Shown here: positions 18,160 through 25,987 of the stretch, piece by piece
How positions within the stretch are numbered: position 1 is the first letter of the stretch
Layout of the letters: each line of letters opens with the position of its first letter
Source: Bacteroidota bacterium
Lineage (GTDB): Bacteria; Bacteroidota; Bacteroidia; Bacteroidales; P3
DNA length: 64,000 nucleotides
Assembly: GCA_023415495.1 (NCBI GenBank)
Contig: JAEZKK010000035.1
Coordinates: 73,606-137,605, forward strand
Direction of reading: 5' to 3'
Position numbers and translations under genes: made by a program
Notes under the pieces: generated by a model
What the model was told of the DNA's origin: nothing
Seen by the model: the letters and a program-made list of their open reading frames with translations, nothing else
Databases searched by the model: none

Positions 18160-18671
18160 TCTATTGCATCTTCGTGAAACCATGTGTTTTGTAACCTCAT
18201 AACCTGCTCAATTATATCTCTAACACAACCATGACCACCATTCTTATGTGAGATATAGTCTGCTACTGATTTAATTTCTTCAACAGCATCTGCAGGACAG
18301 GTACTAACTCCTGCCTCTATCATAGCATCATAATCAGGGATATCATCTCCCATATATAAAACTTCTTCCTTTTTCAATCCTTTTGATTCCACATAATCAA
18401 GAAATAGTTGCTTCTTCCTATGAGAGCCTAAAAACACATCCTTTACTCCCAACATCTCCATTCTTGCCTGAATACTATCGCCTTTACCTCCAGATATTAC
18501 AGCTATCTCATATCCCTTTCTAATTGCATATTGGAGAGCATAACCATCTTTTACATTTCCGCTTCTAAGTAATAGTCTTTGATCTGCAACCCATATAAAC
18601 CCATCTGTCATTACTCCATCATAATCAAATACAAACGCCTTTATCTTATTTAGCTTTTCTTTATAATTCAT
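18153..18671 (-). CDS. kdsC: KDO 8-phosphate phosphatase (HAD family)
   Basis: It removes phosphate from 3-deoxy-D-manno-octulosonate 8-phosphate in LPS core synthesis. The 172 aa cap-less HAD has motif I FDYDGVMTDG, motif II VISGGKGDS and motif IV MGDDIPDYDAM, all typical of KdsC. It sits next to hldD and the lptB cluster, and kdsD is also in this window (42841), which supports an LPS role. Confidence 0.92.
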   Translation of the reverse strand: MNYKEKLNKIKAFVFDYDGVMTDGFIWVADQRLLLRSGNVKDGYALQYAIRKGYEIAVISGGKGDSIQARMEMLGVKDVFLGSHRKKQLFLDYVESKGLKKEEVLYMGDDIPDYDAMIEAGVSTCPADAVEEIKSVADYISHKNGGHGCVRDIIEQVMRLQNTWFHEDAIEW

Positions 18672-18674
18672 TTT

Positions 18675-19640
18675 CTAATAGTAGTTTTTCTTTATTAAAT
18701 AATTCTGTACATAATCCTCTACTCCCTCTTCCAAAGAAGTAAAGCCTTGTGTATATCCTTGGGAAAGTAGTTTACTCATATTTGCCTGGGTATAGTATTG
18801 GTATTTCTCTCTAATATCTTCTGGGATGTCGATAAATTCAATATTTATTTCTCTTTCCATAGCTTTAAAAGTAGAACAAGCTAAATCATAAAAACTTCTT
18901 GCTTTACCAGTGCCTAAATTATATATACCTGATTCTTTCCTTTCTTTCATCATAAAGAATAAGACATTAACTAAGTCCTTTACATATATAAAGTCTCTTA
19001 ATTGGTAACCATCTTTATATTCTTTCCTATGCGAGCGGAATAATTTTACGAAACCCTTATCACTTATCTGATTAAAGCTATGATAAATTACTGAAGCCAT
19101 TCTATCTTTATGATACTCATTTGGACCATAAACATTAAAAAACTTAAACCCAGCCCAAAACCCGGGTGTATTTTCTTGTTCTAATACCCATAAATCAAAG
19201 TCTTGCTTACTTTTACCATAAGGATTAAGGGGTTTTAGATTAGGAATTATACTATGATTATCATCGTATCCTAATTCTCCATCTCCATAGGTAGCTGCCG
19301 ATGATGCATATATTAATGGTATATTATTCTGCGAACAAATAGTCCATATCTTCTTAGAATAATCAAGATTTAACTCTCTAAACACTTCCCAATTAAACTC
19401 TGCAGTATCCGTTCTTGCACCAATATGATATACCTCATTAACCATAGAATGATTTATCTCAAACCAGGAAAGAAAATCTTTTCTATCTATCTTTTGTTTA
19501 TAGATTAAATTTGAATAGTTATTTCCCTTATATGTTTTAGTGAAATCATCTACAATTATTATATCCTTCTCCCCTTCTCTATTAAGTTTACTGAGCATAC
19601 AACTGCCAATAAAACCAGAGGCTCCTGTTATTACTATCAT
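18675..19640 (-). CDS. hldD: ADP-L-glycero-D-manno-heptose 6-epimerase
   Basis: It epimerises ADP-D-glycero-D-manno-heptose to the L-glycero form, the heptose donor for LPS core. This 321 aa SDR protein has the NADP site TGASGFIGS, the active-site SSAATYG and YGKSK (YxxxK), and the family FFNVYGPNEYHKDRMASV block. It lies 3 bases from kdsC and 2 bases from the deacetylase gene, in an operon. Confidence 0.93.
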   Translation of the reverse strand: MIVITGASGFIGSCMLSKLNREGEKDIIIVDDFTKTYKGNNYSNLIYKQKIDRKDFLSWFEINHSMVNEVYHIGARTDTAEFNWEVFRELNLDYSKKIWTICSQNNIPLIYASSAATYGDGELGYDDNHSIIPNLKPLNPYGKSKQDFDLWVLEQENTPGFWAGFKFFNVYGPNEYHKDRMASVIYHSFNQISDKGFVKLFRSHRKEYKDGYQLRDFIYVKDLVNVLFFMMKERKESGIYNLGTGKARSFYDLACSTFKAMEREINIEFIDIPEDIREKYQYYTQANMSKLLSQGYTQGFTSLEEGVEDYVQNYLIKKNYY

Positions 19641-19642
19641 AT

Positions 19643-20980
19643 TTATGTTTTGTTTATTTCTAATCTATCGTATTTGGAAATGTAATCAATCATCCATTCA
19701 TATACTTCCTTCCAACCCTTCCAATCATATCTATTGCTAAGAGATTCATTATGCCAAAGGCTAATAAAATAACCATCAACACTTCTAACCTCATCAATTA
19801 GGTTTTTAATTTGACTTTTGGCTTCTTGTGGAGATAACTTTAAATATGTTTTCAAAGCTGTATCCATAATAACAAACGGGAATAATCTAAGTTTTGTTTC
19901 ATAGTCATATTCCAAGTCATAGAAATTAAAACCATTGGAAATACCTGCTCTAAACCCTGTACAAGCTGAATATCCCATTGAAAAATCTTCCGTTATCTTG
20001 TTTTCAATTAATACTCTAAAGGAGTTAGGGAGGGAAAAACGAAGATAATGAAACCTGCTTCTATAAATTGGTTTGTTAATTACTGACTTTAGTTTCTTTA
20101 ATTGATTCTTCAATAATTCCGGCTCATCATAGGATGCATAAGAGGGGTGTATACCTACCTTTGCATAGTCGCATAGGTTTTTAACCAATTGTTGAAACTT
20201 CCTATTTTCAGAAGATATATTCTTGTCATACTTTCCATAACGCCCAAAAAGCACAAAGAATATAGTCTTAAAATGATATTTACTCATTAATGAAAAAAGG
20301 TAATTGAAATTATCAAAAGGATCCATCTCTTTCTTTCTAATAACTTTTATCTTATAAATTACCTCTGATAAATCTCCCCTAAACAAATCTCTTAACATTC
20401 CCCAACCAATTCTTAACCATGATTTTTCCAATACAGAATATGCAGAATCAACATCTATAGTGTTTAAAAATCTAAAAACTTTAGGGTTATCTATTTGTAG
20501 ATTTGGGTAAAAACTCTTTAGTTTTTCTTCTAAATGTTTAGCCCAAATATTTACAATAGGTTTATTTAGAAATCCATTCTTATAGGCAAAGCTCTCCTGT
20601 GGACGAAATCTACCATGGGAATCTTGAATATATGGAAGATATTCCTCGTATCTTGAAACAAAGTAGAAAATAGATGCAAAGACATCGAAATTAAGTTCCG
20701 AACTCTTTGAATACGTTTTAAAAATTGCTGGGAAACCATTTGAATTAAAGCATTCAATAAATTTATCCTCAATAATAGTTTCAAATAATAATTCCTTGGA
20801 GTATATAAAAAACTCATCACTTATCTTCTTCTTAGAATATGATAGCTTAAAACCCTCGTGGGAAGAAAAATCCTTTTTGTTATTGGTAATACTATATTTT
20901 ATGCCCAGAATATCCTCAAAGACCAGGTTTAGAGTATAACCTAATCTATTAGTAAGTCTGTCTACATAAATTAATAGCAT
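19643..20980 (-). CDS. Polysaccharide deacetylase family protein
   Basis: A 445 aa cytoplasmic protein with a C-terminal NodB-like TIM-barrel part. The metal-binding aspartates of that fold are probably in FLNTIDVDSAYSV. RSRFHYLRFSLPNSFRVL and GYSACTGFRAG, seen near residues 310-345, are typical of the Bacteroidota members. The N-terminal 130 residues belong to a domain specific to these proteins. The substrate is unknown. Its place between hldD and lptB suggests a surface-glycan role. Confidence 0.82.
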   Translation of the reverse strand: MLLIYVDRLTNRLGYTLNLVFEDILGIKYSITNNKKDFSSHEGFKLSYSKKKISDEFFIYSKELLFETIIEDKFIECFNSNGFPAIFKTYSKSSELNFDVFASIFYFVSRYEEYLPYIQDSHGRFRPQESFAYKNGFLNKPIVNIWAKHLEEKLKSFYPNLQIDNPKVFRFLNTIDVDSAYSVLEKSWLRIGWGMLRDLFRGDLSEVIYKIKVIRKKEMDPFDNFNYLFSLMSKYHFKTIFFVLFGRYGKYDKNISSENRKFQQLVKNLCDYAKVGIHPSYASYDEPELLKNQLKKLKSVINKPIYRSRFHYLRFSLPNSFRVLIENKITEDFSMGYSACTGFRAGISNGFNFYDLEYDYETKLRLFPFVIMDTALKTYLKLSPQEAKSQIKNLIDEVRSVDGYFISLWHNESLSNRYDWKGWKEVYEWMIDYISKYDRLEINKT

Positions 20981-20985
20981 ATATT

Positions 20986-21708
20986 TTATCTTAGTTCAAA
21001 ATTCTCTCCAAGGTATTTTTTCCTTACCTGCTCATCTGCTGCAAGCTCTTCTGGAGTCCCTGATTTCAATACATTACCCTCAAATAATAAATAAGCTCTA
21101 TTAGTTATAGTAAGAGTTTCATGCACATTATGATCAGTTATCAATACTCCAATATTCCTATCCTTAAGCTTTTTAACTATTAATTGGATATCCGAAACAG
21201 CTATTGGGTCTACTCCAGCAAAGGGTTCATCCAAAAGAATAAACTTAGGATCTGCTGCAAGGGCTCTTGCAATTTCTGTTCTTCTTCTCTCTCCTCCCGA
21301 TAATTGGTTACCCTTGCTTTTTCTAATATGAGTTAGGCTAAACTCCTCAAGCAAATCTTCCATTATCTTATATCTTTCATCCTTTGTAAGCTTACGAAAT
21401 TCTAAAACCGATAATATATTGTCTTCAACCGATAATGTCCTAAATACCGAAGCCTCTTGAGCCAAGTATCCAACTCCATGTTGTGCTCTTTGGTACATTG
21501 GCATCTCGGTAATATCCATATCATCCAAGAATATTCTTCCACTAAAAGGTTTTATTAACCCTACCATCATATAGAAAGTGGTGGTTTTCCCCGCTCCATT
21601 AGGACCAAGCAAACCAACTATTTCTCCCTGATTTACATCAATCGAAACACCTTTAACAACTACCCTCTTGCCGTATTTCTTAACTATATTCTCTGTTCTA
21701 AGTATCAT
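20986..21708 (-). CDS. lptB: LPS export ABC transporter ATP-binding protein LptB
   Basis: LptB powers LPS extraction from the inner membrane by LptFG. The 240 aa ATPase has Walker A GPNGAGKTTT, the signature LSGGERRRTEIARAL, Walker B FILLDEPFAGVDP and the H-loop TDHNVHET, with the LptB-specific GVGYLAQEASVFR Q-loop. It is first in the lptB-deacetylase-hldD-kdsC-rlpA operon and has a -7 box upstream. Confidence 0.95.
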   Translation of the reverse strand: MILRTENIVKKYGKRVVVKGVSIDVNQGEIVGLLGPNGAGKTTTFYMMVGLIKPFSGRIFLDDMDITEMPMYQRAQHGVGYLAQEASVFRTLSVEDNILSVLEFRKLTKDERYKIMEDLLEEFSLTHIRKSKGNQLSGGERRRTEIARALAADPKFILLDEPFAGVDPIAVSDIQLIVKKLKDRNIGVLITDHNVHETLTITNRAYLLFEGNVLKSGTPEELAADEQVRKKYLGENFELR

Positions 21709-21740
21709 TTTACCCCTTTAAGATGATATTTTTTATTTAG

Positions 21741-21748
21741 CAAAGGTA
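21741..21748 (-). promoter_or_regulatory. -7 promoter box for the lptB operon
   Basis: The minus strand reads TACCTTTG, 33 bases before the lptB ATG. It lies back to back with the plus-strand box at 21769-21776. Confidence 0.65.
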
Positions 21749-21768
21749 AATAATTTATTTCAAAAACC

Positions 21769-21776
21769 TATCTTTG
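21769..21776 (+). promoter_or_regulatory. -7 promoter box for the 21813 gene
   Basis: TATCTTTG lies 36 bases before the chosen ATG at 21813. Because it overlaps the earliest ATG of the frame (21774), that ATG cannot be in the transcript. Confidence 0.6.
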
Positions 21777-21812
21777 CAAATATATTTATATTCTATTCTA
21801 AGATTAACAAGA

Positions 21813-22202
21813 ATGAATTTATTTGAAATAAAACACTGGTTTATACATATTTTAAAAGCCAAAAACGAACACTCTTTACACTCTCCATTTATGTTTGAAT
21901 TATATTATTCCTGCATTAAAAACAAATCCAAACAAATAGAAAAACTAATTATTTCACTGGGAAAACACTACTCAAAGGATAATATTAATATAGTTAATAA
22001 TATAGAAGAGATAATTGAAATACTACCCAAGAGTGAGGATAAAATCCTTATCTACCCTTCTCAATACAAGAATAAATCAAGGGAAACGGAATTTAAAGAG
22101 ATTATCAATAGCCCTAATACAAGGGTTATTGTGGATTTATTTAGCTTAGCTCTAATTATCAATAACCCTAAATTAAAAAAACAATACTATAGGCTTAGAT
22201 AG
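21813..22202 (+). CDS. Shortened relative of a Bacteroidota O-methyltransferase (core missing)
   Basis: A 129 aa protein. Its first 30 residues (HILKAKNEHSLHSPFMFELY) match the N-terminal HSPFVF segment of a Bacteroidota SAM-dependent methyltransferase family. Its last 35 residues (FKEIINSPNTRVIVDLF ... KKQYYRLR) match the C-terminal end of that family. The central Rossmann core with the SAM-binding motif is absent and replaced by about 55 residues without motifs. The frame is open and has a promoter, so the product may be made, but it should not be a methyltransferase. Family assignment is from memory of the end motifs. Confidence 0.65.
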   Translation: MNLFEIKHWFIHILKAKNEHSLHSPFMFELYYSCIKNKSKQIEKLIISLGKHYSKDNINIVNNIEEIIEILPKSEDKILIYPSQYKNKSRETEFKEIINSPNTRVIVDLFSLALIINNPKLKKQYYRLR

Positions 22203-22231
22203 TCAATAGCTAATTCTCTCTAATGATTTAA

Positions 22232-22262
22232 TTTGTCATTTTATTTTTAAGTAGTAATTTTG
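22232..22262 (+). promoter_or_regulatory. Complete -33/-7 promoter of mnmA
   Basis: TTTG at 22232-22235, a spacer of exactly 19 bases, and TAATTTTG at 22255-22262 match the Bacteroidota consensus TTTG-N19-TAnnTTTG. The mnmA ATG begins only 4 bases after the -7 box, so the mRNA must be leaderless or nearly so. Confidence 0.8.
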
Positions 22263-22266
22263 CAGA

Positions 22267-23334
22267 ATGGAAATTGCTGCTTTGGTATCGGGAGGAGTGG
22301 ATAGTTCAGTAACTGTTCACCAACTTAAGGAAATGGGTTATAATCCTACTATATTCTATATTAAGATAGGTATGGAGGATAAGGACGGTTATATCGACTG
22401 CCCTTCGGAAGAGGATATTGAGATTACAAGTTATATTGCAAAGAAATACGGCTTAAAATTTGAAATAGTATCACTTCATAAAGAGTATTGGGAGGATGTT
22501 GTTTCCTACACCATTGAGTCTGTTAAAAGAGGGCTTACCCCTAATCCTGATATTATGTGCAACAAGCTAATTAAGTTTGGAAGCTTTGAAAGGAAGTGGG
22601 GAAAGGATTTTGATAAGATTTCAACAGGACATTATTGCAATACTACTATTATCGATAATAAGACCTATCTCTCAACTGCAAAGGACAAAACCAAAGACCA
22701 AACCTATTTCCTTGGTCAGCTAAACTATCTTCAAGTCTCAAAATTAATGTTCCCTATAGGCAGTTTGCTTAAGAGTGAGGTTAGAGAAATTGCCAGAGAA
22801 AACAGACTTCCATCGGCTGAAAGAAAGGATAGCCAGGGGATTTGTTTCTTGGGAAAGATTCATTACAACGATTTTATAGAAAGATATTTAGGAAAGAAAC
22901 AAGGTAAGATAATTGAGCTTGAGACAGGGAAAATCCTTGGCTCTCATAATGGATACTGGTTTCATACCATTGGGCAGAGGAAGGGTCTTGGGCTTAGTGG
23001 AGGACCTTGGTTTGTGGTTAAGAAAGATATGAATGAGAATATTCTCTATGTATCACAAGGCTACGACCCTCAAACCCAATACGGAAAAATAGTAAACCTA
23101 AACGGGTTCCAATATATTACAGAGGATTGTTTCGGAGATTTCAATGGAGAAAAAGAAGTTTTATTCAAGATAAGACATACCCCTGATTTCACCAAAGGAA
23201 GGCTTAGCAAGATAAACGATATTTACAGAATAGAGTCTGAAGAAAAGATTCAAGGCATTGCATCAGGACAATTTGGAGTAATCTACGACAATAAAGCCGA
23301 GCTCTGCCTTGCTTCTGGAATGATAATAGATTAA
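22267..23334 (+). CDS. mnmA: tRNA-specific 2-thiouridylase MnmA
   Basis: It thiolates U34 of tRNA-Lys, -Glu and -Gln using ATP and a persulfide carrier. The PP-loop GGVDSS is at residues 9-14, catalytic Cys98 in NPDIMCN and Cys193 in SQGICFLG. The 355 aa length is usual. The start codon directly follows a consensus promoter, with no room for a ribosome-binding site. Repeat array B follows the gene. Confidence 0.95.
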   Translation: MEIAALVSGGVDSSVTVHQLKEMGYNPTIFYIKIGMEDKDGYIDCPSEEDIEITSYIAKKYGLKFEIVSLHKEYWEDVVSYTIESVKRGLTPNPDIMCNKLIKFGSFERKWGKDFDKISTGHYCNTTIIDNKTYLSTAKDKTKDQTYFLGQLNYLQVSKLMFPIGSLLKSEVREIARENRLPSAERKDSQGICFLGKIHYNDFIERYLGKKQGKIIELETGKILGSHNGYWFHTIGQRKGLGLSGGPWFVVKKDMNENILYVSQGYDPQTQYGKIVNLNGFQYITEDCFGDFNGEKEVLFKIRHTPDFTKGRLSKINDIYRIESEEKIQGIASGQFGVIYDNKAELCLASGMIID

Positions 23335-23354
23335 AGTTATTTCACCCTATAATA

Positions 23355-23612
23355 TCTATATTTTACCCTACAACTTCTATATTTTACTCTACAACTAAGA
23401 TATTTTACTTTTAGACTTCTATATTATATATAAAAAAACCGTTTTTTATACCCAAAAAAACCGTTTTTTTGATTGATAAAACCGTCTTACAAACCAAAAA
23501 AACGGTTTTTTTGAGTAAATAATTCCGTATTTTATAGTAAAACTAAGAAGTTAAAAAGTAAAATATAGAAGTATAAAAGTAAATTATAGAAGTTATAGAG
23601 TAAATTATTGTG
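23355..23612. repeat. Palindromic repeat array B (21-22 bp grid, dyad-symmetric)
   Basis: This fills the 325-base convergent gap after mnmA. Left arm: units starting at 23355, 23376 and 23397, exactly 21 bp apart; the first two differ at one base and carry TCTATATTTTAC. Centre: poly-A/CCG/poly-T palindromes such as AAAAAAACCGTTTTTTT at 23454 and its exact complement at 23496, with CCG/CGG centres at 23440, 23462, 23483, 23504 and 23526. Right arm: inverted units GTAAAATATAGA at 23537, 23558, 23579 and 23600, again 21 bp apart. Left and right units mirror around one point (about 23472.5). Function unknown. Confidence 0.85.
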
Positions 23613-23659
23613 ATTACACTCACCTGACTTGAATATTTTAATTGCTTTTGATAATTAAA

Positions 23660-24178
23660 TCACTTAAGCAAAATCAATAAATCTTCATTTACTTGAAATA
23701 CTCTTTTATCAACAAATTTAAATATATCTTTAATCTCAATAAAGTTTACTGTATTATTTTTTACAACAAGAAGTGATGGTACTTCGAAATTTTGTATTTT
23801 ATAATCCAATAATAATATCTCTTTGTTTTTACTTTCCTCTGAGAAATATACTTTCTTTATTTTTGGATAGTACTTATTAAAATAGATTAAACTTGATTTA
23901 CGTGATAATAGATTATTTATATCTCCATTTTGGACACCTATATATCCAACAATCTCTATAGTGTCATTATTATAAAAATTATTGCTTTCAAAGTATTCAT
24001 TTAATTTTTTATGACAATCGTGGCAACCAAGAGTTGAGAACAAAACATAAATTCTATGTTTTGAATAATCTAACTTTTGTCTTTTACCTTCAATATTTAC
24101 AATTTTATTTTCATTTATAAATATAGAACAAGAAGCAAGTAAAATAGATATAATAAGTAAAGGTATTAGTCTTTTCAT
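23660..24178 (-). CDS. Thioredoxin-like lipoprotein
   Basis: A 172 aa lipoprotein (lipobox LLASC, Cys17). After a short linker comes a thioredoxin-like start, RIYVLFSTLGCHDCHKKLN, with a CHDC redox motif at residues 52-55. The cis-proline position may be in the FEVPSLLVV segment near residue 133. Overall similarity to TlpA-type proteins is weak, so function is inferred from the CxxC motif and layout. It begins one base after the 24180 gene ends and is probably co-transcribed with it. Confidence 0.65.
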   Translation of the reverse strand: MKRLIPLLIISILLASCSIFINENKIVNIEGKRQKLDYSKHRIYVLFSTLGCHDCHKKLNEYFESNNFYNNDTIEIVGYIGVQNGDINNLLSRKSSLIYFNKYYPKIKKVYFSEESKNKEILLLDYKIQNFEVPSLLVVKNNTVNFIEIKDIFKFVDKRVFQVNEDLLILLK

Positions 24179-24179
24179 T

Positions 24180-25397
24180 CTATAGACCTTTAAAGTTTAT
24201 TAATTGAACGCCATAAGGTATATCGTTATTTGAGATGTATTTCTGAGCTTTCATCATGTAAATCAAATTAGGATAAGCTCCAAAATCTGGAAGAATAATA
24301 CCTAATCTGAGAAACTTATCTCCAAGAAAGTGAACATTCCTTCCAAATTCAATCTTAGTAATTGTTTGTTTGTTAACTTTTCTTATAGATTTAGCATTAT
24401 CAGATATATCTTTCTTAAAAATAGTCCATTCCCCATTTTGCTTTTTCCAAATATCATAATAAATTTTATTGTAGTTCCCCTTTTTACTATAAAAAACAAA
24501 TAGTTTATCATTAGAAGAATAAATATTATGCACACAAGAATATCTATCAATATTACTACTAATGTAAGGGAATCTTTCTCCAGCATATTTTGTAGTATTT
24601 AAAACACTATCTGAAGCATCTTGTGGCATTCTATTCCATTTTATTTCTTTGTTTTCAATTATTCCTAATGGGTTTAAATCAAAATCATATTCTGCAATTT
24701 TATAATCTCCTCTTTGAGAAAAAAGAATTGAATTATCATTTACAGAAAGTATATTATATGGAGTTCTATAAGTATATAAAGGTAATAGAAATTCTAAATT
24801 AATTTTCTTTTCAACTTTTTTTGTTTTAAGATTAAGAATTGATAGGCTTGAAGATTCTTCTGGCTTTTCTCTATAAAAAATATAATTCTTTAGTCCTAAT
24901 AGTTTTCCATTAGGGAGAAATCTTATATCTTTTGAAAACCTATTATTACCTAATGGTATTTCAAAATCATAAATAAACTCTTTACCTACTCTTTTAAAAA
25001 TACATAAAAATTGAGTATTAATTTCACCTTTGTGACCAGGTATCACTAAGTAATTTTCATTTATTGCAAAAAAATCAATATTGCAAGCCTTTCCATCAAA
25101 ATTATTAATTAGTTTTGTTACATCAAAATCTTGATAGGAGTATGTTTTTGTTTTAACTGCAAAAGAATACATTCTTAGTGTTTCAGGAGTAGCAAAATCT
25201 GCACGTAAGAAAAATAGGGTATCATTGTGATAGTATGAAAGTAAATCTGAATATGAATTTATATCTTTCTCCATATTATACATTAAACCTTCTATAATGG
25301 TTGTACTTTCAATATCTATATACTTTTTTGTAGAGTTTTGTGCTAAAACTGAATTAGTAATTGAAAAGATGATTAACAGAATGATAATTTTCTTCAT
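24180..25397 (-). CDS. Secreted protein, possible beta-propeller
   Basis: A 405 aa protein with a signal peptide (KKIIILLIIFSITNSVLAQ). The body shows recurring segments of hydrophobic strands with aspartates, resembling six-bladed beta-propeller proteins of Bacteroidota, but no diagnostic motif was found. The frame opens at 25406; Met4 (25397) starts the signal peptide and is chosen. It pairs with the thioredoxin-like lipoprotein downstream. Function unknown. Confidence 0.6.
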   Translation of the reverse strand: MKKIIILLIIFSITNSVLAQNSTKKYIDIESTTIIEGLMYNMEKDINSYSDLLSYYHNDTLFFLRADFATPETLRMYSFAVKTKTYSYQDFDVTKLINNFDGKACNIDFFAINENYLVIPGHKGEINTQFLCIFKRVGKEFIYDFEIPLGNNRFSKDIRFLPNGKLLGLKNYIFYREKPEESSSLSILNLKTKKVEKKINLEFLLPLYTYRTPYNILSVNDNSILFSQRGDYKIAEYDFDLNPLGIIENKEIKWNRMPQDASDSVLNTTKYAGERFPYISSNIDRYSCVHNIYSSNDKLFVFYSKKGNYNKIYYDIWKKQNGEWTIFKKDISDNAKSIRKVNKQTITKIEFGRNVHFLGDKFLRLGIILPDFGAYPNLIYMMKAQKYISNNDIPYGVQLINFKGL

Positions 25398-25424
25398 ATT
25401 GCTCATTTGTATAAATATTCTAAT

Positions 25425-25976
25425 TTAGAACTTTTTTGCACTGATTTTATGCTTGAGTTTAAGGTCGAAGAAATCATTTGATTCCAAGACTTCCATTTCT
25501 CTTAGGAATATTTTTGCACATGCTATTGCGTCGCTATCGGCTCTGTGATGGTTTAGCTCTATTGACTCTTGATTGCATAGAAAGTCTAATGAGCTTTTGG
25601 TATTCTCGCTCCAAGCCTTGCGAGCTATTAGGCAGGAACAATAGTAATAGAGCTTTGGTAGGGGTATTTTATAATTTAATAATGTCTTTCTCAAAACACC
25701 AATATCGAAGGCAGCATTATGAGCAATAACTATTTTCTCTTCAAGATATGGTCTTATCTCGTCCCAAAGCTCATCGAACTCTGGCTCATACATTACATCT
25801 TCCTTCTTGATTCCATGTACTTTTTGAGCATAGAAATGAAAATAGGGATAACAGATTGGCTTGATTAACCAATGTTTAACCTCTGTAATTTTTGAATTTT
25901 GAACAACTGCAATACCTAAGGAACATGGCTTATAAGTATCTGCAGTTTCGAAATCAATAGCTACGAAATTAAACAT
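25425..25976 (-). CDS. 3'-5' exonuclease, DnaQ/epsilon-like (DEDDh)
   Basis: A 183 aa stand-alone exonuclease domain. The DEDDh residues are visible: Asp and Glu in FVAIDFETAD, Asp in IAHNAAFDIGVL, and His and Asp in HHRADSDAIACA. Stand-alone proteins of this type are often annotated as DNA polymerase III epsilon subunits, but a true proofreading subunit cannot be told from a repair exonuclease here. It ends the dsbD-exonuclease pair, 11 bases downstream of dsbD. Confidence 0.85.
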   Translation of the reverse strand: MFNFVAIDFETADTYKPCSLGIAVVQNSKITEVKHWLIKPICYPYFHFYAQKVHGIKKEDVMYEPEFDELWDEIRPYLEEKIVIAHNAAFDIGVLRKTLLNYKIPLPKLYYYCSCLIARKAWSENTKSSLDFLCNQESIELNHHRADSDAIACAKIFLREMEVLESNDFFDLKLKHKISAKKF

Positions 25977-25987
25977 TGGTCTATATA

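Noticed and set aside
23355..23612. CRISPR array in the regularly spaced repeats
   Set aside because: Units are 21-22 bp with no unique spacers between them, the repeats are in both orientations around a centre, and no cas gene is present. The same holds for the other six arrays.
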